Below, piece by piece: positions 14,735-19,011 of a stretch of DNA of 19,011 bases. Position numbers and translations under genes: made by a program. Under the pieces are notes generated by a model that saw nothing but the letters and a program-made list of their open reading frames with translations, made no database searches and was not told the DNA's origin. Numbering within the stretch: position 1 is the stretch's first letter; each line of letters begins with the position of its first letter. The stretch is from Chitinophagales bacterium (GTDB taxonomy: Bacteria > Bacteroidota > Bacteroidia > Chitinophagales > UBA2359), in assembly GCA_020629335.1 (NCBI GenBank), contig JAHDDN010000059.1:1-19011 (forward strand). The letters run 5' to 3'.

Positions 14735-17700
14735 ATGAAAAGCGATACAAAAGCATATTTTCTGCTAATTATAAGCCTCCTCTTAATATCCCCTTATAGA
14801 ACTCAAGCCCAAGCCACTTTTGGCCCAGAAAATCTTATTGCCCCTTTAAGTAATTCTCCCCAATCCATTCATACTGCCGATATAGATGGAGATGGTGATC
14901 AAGATTTATTAGTTGCTTCTTTCGAGGATGATAAAATTGCCTGGTATGAAAATGATGGCAGTGGCAACTTTGGCCCTGTAAAAATTATTAGTACAGATGC
15001 TAATGGAGCGAAGTCAGTTTATAGTATAGATTTAGATGGAGATGGAGATAATGATGTTCTTTCAGGATCTGAAAATGATGATAAAATTGCCTGGTATGAA
15101 AATGATGGCAGTGGCAACTTTAGTGATGAAATAATTATTAGCTTGGATGCCAATGGGGCCAATTCTGTTTATAGCATAGATTTAGATGGAGATGGCGATA
15201 ATGATGTTCTTTCCTCCTCAAGAAATGATGATAAAATAGCCTGGTATGAAAATAATGGAAATGCTAGTTTTGGACTACAACAAATTATTAGTACAAATGC
15301 GGATGGAGCTCGCTCGGTTTTTAGTATAGATTTGGATGGAGATGGCGATAAGGATGTTCTTTCTGCTTCTTATCAAGATAATAAAATTGCTTGGTATGAA
15401 AATGATGGTAGTGGTAATTTTAGTGATGAATATATTATTAGTGCAAATGCGGATGGAGCCCAGTCAGTATACAGTATAGATTTAGATGGTGATGGAGACA
15501 ATGATGTCCTTTCTACTTCTAGTGTAGATAATAAAATTGCCTGGTATGAGAATAATGGTAGTGGTAATTTTAGTGATGAGCAAATTATTAGTACTAATAT
15601 AGAGTTTCCCTTAGCCCTTCATAGCATAGATATGGATGGAGACGGCGATAATGATGTCCTTTCTGCCTCTGCTCTAGATAATATCTTAGTTTGGTATGAA
15701 AATGATGGGAATGCTAATTTTGGAACTGAGCAAATTATTAGCACTAATATAGACGATGTTTGGGTTGTTTATGGCGCTGATATAGATGGTGATAGTGATA
15801 ATGATGTGATTTCTGCTTCTCATAGCAAAGATATAATAGCGTCGTATAAAAATGATGGCGGAGGTAATTTCAATCCAGAAGAATATATAAGCTTAAAAGC
15901 GGATGAACCCATATCTGTATTTAGCATAGATTTAGATGGTGATGGCGATAATGATGTGATTTCCGCTTCAAGAGCCGATGATAAAATCGCATGGTATGAA
16001 AATGTTGAAAATGGTAGTTTTGAAACTCAACAAATTATTAGTACTGAGGCGAACGGAGCTAACTCAGTATATAGCATAGACTTAGATGGAGACGGCGATA
16101 ATGATGTTCTTTCTACTTCATATGAAGATAATAAAGTTGCGTGGTATGAAAATGATGGAAGTGGCAACTTTAGTGATGAAATAATTATTAGCACGGATGC
16201 TTATGGAGCCAATTCTGTTTATAGCATAGATTTAGATGGAGATGGCGATAATGATGTGCTCTCTTCTTCAAGAAATGATGACAAAATTGCCTGGTATGAA
16301 AATGATGGAAGTGGCGGTTTTGGACTACAACAAATTATTAGTACGAATGTAAACAAGGCAAGTTCCGTATTTAGTATTGACTTAGATGGCGATGGTGATA
16401 ATGATGTGCTTTCTAGCTCATTTGTAGATGATAAAATCGCGTGGTATGAAAATGATGGAAATGCTAATTTTAGTGATGAAATCGTTCTTAGTACAAATGC
16501 CGATGGAGCAGAGTCTGTTTTTAGCATAGATTTAGATGGAGACGGGGATAATGATGTGCTCTCTGCTTCAAAATATGATGATAAAATTGCGTGGTATGAA
16601 AATGATGGAAATGCTAATTTTAGTGATGAGATCATAATTAGTGTCACTGCAAATGGGGCTAACTCAGTATATATTATAGACTTAAATGCTGATGGACATC
16701 TTGACGCAATTTCAGCTTCTTCATCAGATTTTGAAATAGCCTGGTATGAAAATGATGGAGATACTAATTTTGGCCCCGAACAAATTATTAGTAATACAGC
16801 TTATCAAGTAAGATCCGTTTATAGTATAGATTTAGATGGCGATGAATATAATGATATAATATCTACGATTGGAGAACAAGATAAAATAGTATGGTTTGAA
16901 AATTTATTAGCATTTAATATGACCATAACTGAAAATAATCCAGCTTGCATTGGCAATAATTCTGGCTCCTTGCAGCTAATGGTTAGTGGCTTAACTTTTC
17001 CTCCTTATACTTATGAATGGATTTTAGACAATGGAGAAACAGGCAGTGGAATTAGTGAAACGGAAAATTTTATTATAGATGGTTTAGCGGAAGGCACTTA
17101 TGATTTAATGTTGATTAATGCCGAACAAGATACGACCATTCAAGAAGGAATAATGCTAAATGCTATACCAGGTAACTATTTTGAAATTCTTGATATTACC
17201 ACAACAAACAGCACTAATGAATTGCCAAATGGAAGTATTGAAGTAACGCTTGATAGCGGTAGCCCAGATTATACGATTAGTTGGAGTGGGCCTAACGATG
17301 GCTCTTCCACTTTTAGCTCATTAATAAATAGCATTACTAACTTATATGCTGGTAATTACAGTTTGACAATAACTGATGCTGATGATAATAGTATAACTCA
17401 AGAAGTGACACTTTTGGACGAAACAGTTCCTGGAGAGATATGTGATGAACCACTGGATGTCGTTATTCTCAATGATGTTTCTGGTTCTGTGGATGCCGTT
17501 GAGTATGAAGAGTCTAAGCAGTTTTTTGTGGATTTAATCAATAGCTTAAATGTTGGCTTATCAGATGATGAAACAAGAGTGAGTATAATAGAATGGTCTA
17601 GTACTAATGACCAAACGATAATAGAGCCATTTACAGGAGACACCCTTATACTACAAGATTATGTAAATGCAACCCGAACTTATAGTGGTGGAACAAATCC

Positions 17701-19011
17701 CAATGATGCTTTGACATTTGGATACAATTACTTACAAGATGAAGGCAGACCAGAAGCCACTGGGGTATTAGTCCTATCTACAGATGCCACTTTCGGCCAA
17801 GCAAGTTCTTCCTTGGTGGCCTTATCAGATGAATATCAAGCGGAAGGGGTAGTGATTTCTACCATCGCATTTGATAATGCTTATGCAAATACAATTACAC
17901 AGGATATTTTACAGCAAGTTGCTAATATTGATATCTTAGCACCAGGAGCACCAGCCTATTCTGACTTAGATCAGGGATTAGCTAATATTATAGCCAACCT
18001 CTATATTTGCACTTCAGATCCAGGGACGAGTAATACTTATTATTTTAATCGAGACGGTGCTATTGAGATTAATGGCTATATGCCGAACGAATCTTGTTCG
18101 GATTTTTCTTCCATAGATATTGAGCTGACAGTAACAGCTCAACAGCAATTGGCTTTACCTGCCGGAATGCCTATCACATTCTATTATAACAATCCAGCGA
18201 CTTTTGCGGCGACGCCTATTATTACCTCCTTTATCCCTTGTGCTTTGGCAGCAGGGGAATCTGAAACTTTGACTTATAATTTGCCTGTTTCTGGCCCTGC
18301 TAATGTATGGGCCGTACTCAATGATGATGGTTCTCAATCACCACCCATTAATTTTCCTATCACGGATATAGAAGAATTAGTTTGGGTAAATAATGTGGAT
18401 CAAATTGAAGTATGTACCGACCCATTTCCTAGTGTTTCTGCCTTGAAATATACAACGACACCACAACCCATTTGTGATACTATCGTGATGTACACGATTG
18501 ATGTGTGTAATATCAGTAGTTTAGATGCCGTAGGAGTGGAGGTAGAAGATGTCGCTCCTGATGGCTTTGAATTACTCAATATTAGCATCAATGATAATGG
18601 CTGTGTTTTAGGAGTAGAGCCTTTTGATTTGGGAGTTGATTGTTGTGTATCGCTGACTTATGAGTATGATGCTTCAGATGCGGCGGTGGGTTTATATGGT
18701 GATCAAGGAGTGATTTTATCAGGATCACCTGAGCAAGTTTATTATAATTTTGATGGTAGTACAACTTCTGCTGAAGATGTAACTGTTGGAGAAGTAGAAT
18801 GTGATTCTGATGTGGTGCTTTTTACTAAAGAAGTAAATACCACAGAGATTTGCGAAGAGAGTTTTGTTAGCTATACTTTCACCATAGAAAATCAAACGAA
18901 TGTTGCTTTACAAGGCCTTGTTTTTACAGATATTTTAGCTGATCCAGTGATTTGGGCAGCAGAGCCATATTTAGTAGAAGGAATGAGTTTAGGCGTGACC
19001 GATATTACTAA
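14735..19011 (+). CDS. Giant secreted adhesin-like protein, paralogue 3, 3' end outside the window
   Basis: The frame is open from ATG to the window edge: 1425 complete codons, so about 410 residues are missing if it matches paralogue 1. Seen: signal peptide about 1-25 (TQA|Q); 14 FG-GAP repeats about 28-723, all spaced by exactly 150 bp, with DxDxDGxxD loops degenerate in repeats 13 and 14; two SprB-like repeats about 727-898; vWA domain with MIDAS residues D914, S916, S918, T987 and D1017 (here followed by Ala, not Gly); an Ig-like segment; the first DUF11-like domain and part of the second. Repeats n and n+7 resemble each other most, giving a 1050-bp super-repeat. From the vWA domain onward it is closest to paralogue 1, often identical in protein. 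The T9SS sorting domain is expected beyond the edge but not seen. The start is supported by the signal peptide and the leader shared with paralogue 1. A Ca2+-dependent adhesin role is inferred. Confidence 0.9.
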   Translation, partial: MKSDTKAYFLLIISLLLISPYRTQAQATFGPENLIAPLSNSPQSIHTADIDGDGDQDLLVASFEDDKIAWYENDGSGNFGPVKIISTDANGAKSVYSIDLDGDGDNDVLSGSENDDKIAWYENDGSGNFSDEIIISLDANGANSVYSIDLDGDGDNDVLSSSRNDDKIAWYENNGNASFGLQQIISTNADGARSVFSIDLDGDGDKDVLSASYQDNKIAWYENDGSGNFSDEYIISANADGAQSVYSIDLDGDGDNDVLSTSSVDNKIAWYENNGSGNFSDEQIISTNIEFPLALHSIDMDGDGDNDVLSASALDNILVWYENDGNANFGTEQIISTNIDDVWVVYGADIDGDSDNDVISASHSKDIIASYKNDGGGNFNPEEYISLKADEPISVFSIDLDGDGDNDVISASRADDKIAWYENVENGSFETQQIISTEANGANSVYSIDLDGDGDNDVLSTSYEDNKVAWYENDGSGNFSDEIIISTDAYGANSVYSIDLDGDGDNDVLSSSRNDDKIAWYENDGSGGFGLQQIISTNVNKASSVFSIDLDGDGDNDVLSSSFVDDKIAWYENDGNANFSDEIVLSTNADGAESVFSIDLDGDGDNDVLSASKYDDKIAWYENDGNANFSDEIIISVTANGANSVYIIDLNADGHLDAISASSSDFEIAWYENDGDTNFGPEQIISNTAYQVRSVYSIDLDGDEYNDIISTIGEQDKIVWFENLLAFNMTITENNPACIGNNSGSLQLMVSGLTFPPYTYEWILDNGETGSGISETENFIIDGLAEGTYDLMLINAEQDTTIQEGIMLNAIPGNYFEILDITTTNSTNELPNGSIEVTLDSGSPDYTISWSGPNDGSSTFSSLINSITNLYAGNYSLTITDADDNSITQEVTLLDETVPGEICDEPLDVVILNDVSGSVDAVEYEESKQFFVDLINSLNVGLSDDETRVSIIEWSSTNDQTIIEPFTGDTLILQDYVNATRTYSGGTNPNDALTFGYNYLQDEGRPEATGVLVLSTDATFGQASSSLVALSDEYQAEGVVISTIAFDNAYANTITQDILQQVANIDILAPGAPAYSDLDQGLANIIANLYICTSDPGTSNTYYFNRDGAIEINGYMPNESCSDFSSIDIELTVTAQQQLALPAGMPITFYYNNPATFAATPIITSFIPCALAAGESETLTYNLPVSGPANVWAVLNDDGSQSPPINFPITDIEELVWVNNVDQIEVCTDPFPSVSALKYTTTPQPICDTIVMYTIDVCNISSLDAVGVEVEDVAPDGFELLNISINDNGCVLGVEPFDLGVDCCVSLTYEYDASDAAVGLYGDQGVILSGSPEQVYYNFDGSTTSAEDVTVGEVECDSDVVLFTKEVNTTEICEESFVSYTFTIENQTNVALQGLVFTDILADPVIWAAEPYLVEGMSLGVTDIT
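14881..16905 (+). repeat. Fourteen in-frame tandem repeats of exactly 150 bp
   Basis: The TTAGATGGAGATGG-type motif recurs at 14881, 15031, 15181 and so on to 16831, always 150 bases apart and without any indel. Each unit encodes a 50-residue FG-GAP/VCBS blade. Blade endings follow a period of seven: FSDE in repeats 2, 4, 5 and 9, 11, 12; FGLQQ in 3 and 10; FGTEQ or FGPEQ in 6 and 13. Confidence 0.9.

Noticed and set aside
16219..16647. 142-codon antisense frame with internal repeats
   Set aside because: Its repeats are the mirror of the 150-bp FG-GAP repeats on the coding strand, as are the other antisense frames in the giant genes.
14881..16905. Regular 150-bp repeats as a possible CRISPR or satellite array
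   Set aside because: The units are diverged, contiguous and in frame with a signal peptide at the start. They encode protein blades, not repeat-spacer units.

Overview
The window looks like a chromosomal segment of a Bacteroidota bacterium, most likely a gliding or filamentous lineage such as Saprospiria; that lineage guess is weak. The evidence is AT-rich DNA, no Shine-Dalgarno sequences, promoter candidates close to the Bacteroidota TAnnTTTG box, and very large secreted proteins ending in a type A C-terminal sorting domain of the type IX secretion system (T9SS). All genes seen are on the + strand.

Layout. 1-517 is noncoding and holds three short hairpins and the promoter region of the first gene. 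518-6028, 6476-12298 and 14735-19011 (cut by the window edge) are three giant paralogues. Each has a signal peptide, exactly 14 FG-GAP/VCBS repeats of about 50 residues, two SprB-like repeats, a von Willebrand A (vWA) domain with a complete MIDAS set, an Ig-like segment and DUF11-like domains. The two complete copies end in an Fn3-like domain and a T9SS sorting domain. Between the second and third lie a polytopic membrane protein resembling GT-C glycosyltransferases (12579-13961) and a 59-codon ORF with a signal peptide, probably a truncated gene (13988-14167).

The intergenic DNA is rich in small mobile or structured elements. These are a 161-bp IS66-like MITE with an 8-bp target duplication (12326-12486), a 154-bp MITE with 22-bp inverted repeats and a 9-bp target duplication inserted just upstream of the third gene's promoter (14482-14635), two diverged copies in opposite orientation of a structured repeat of about 130 nt whose closing stem shows compensatory changes (6152-6284 and 14239-14366), a perfect 23-bp inverted repeat (6286-6360), and a short palindromic repeat family that overlaps the stop codon of the first gene.

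The three giant proteins are best read as an expanded family of cell-surface or released adhesins. A Ca2+-binding propeller plus a MIDAS-bearing vWA domain recalls the integrin alpha-subunit combination. The third paralogue has a period-7 super-repeat (7 x 150 bp) in its repeat region, which supports two seven-bladed propellers made by duplication of a whole propeller. First and third are closest relatives: they share leader and promoter sequence and long stretches of identical protein despite many synonymous changes. The membrane protein might modify surface glycans, but no direct link to the adhesins is visible.
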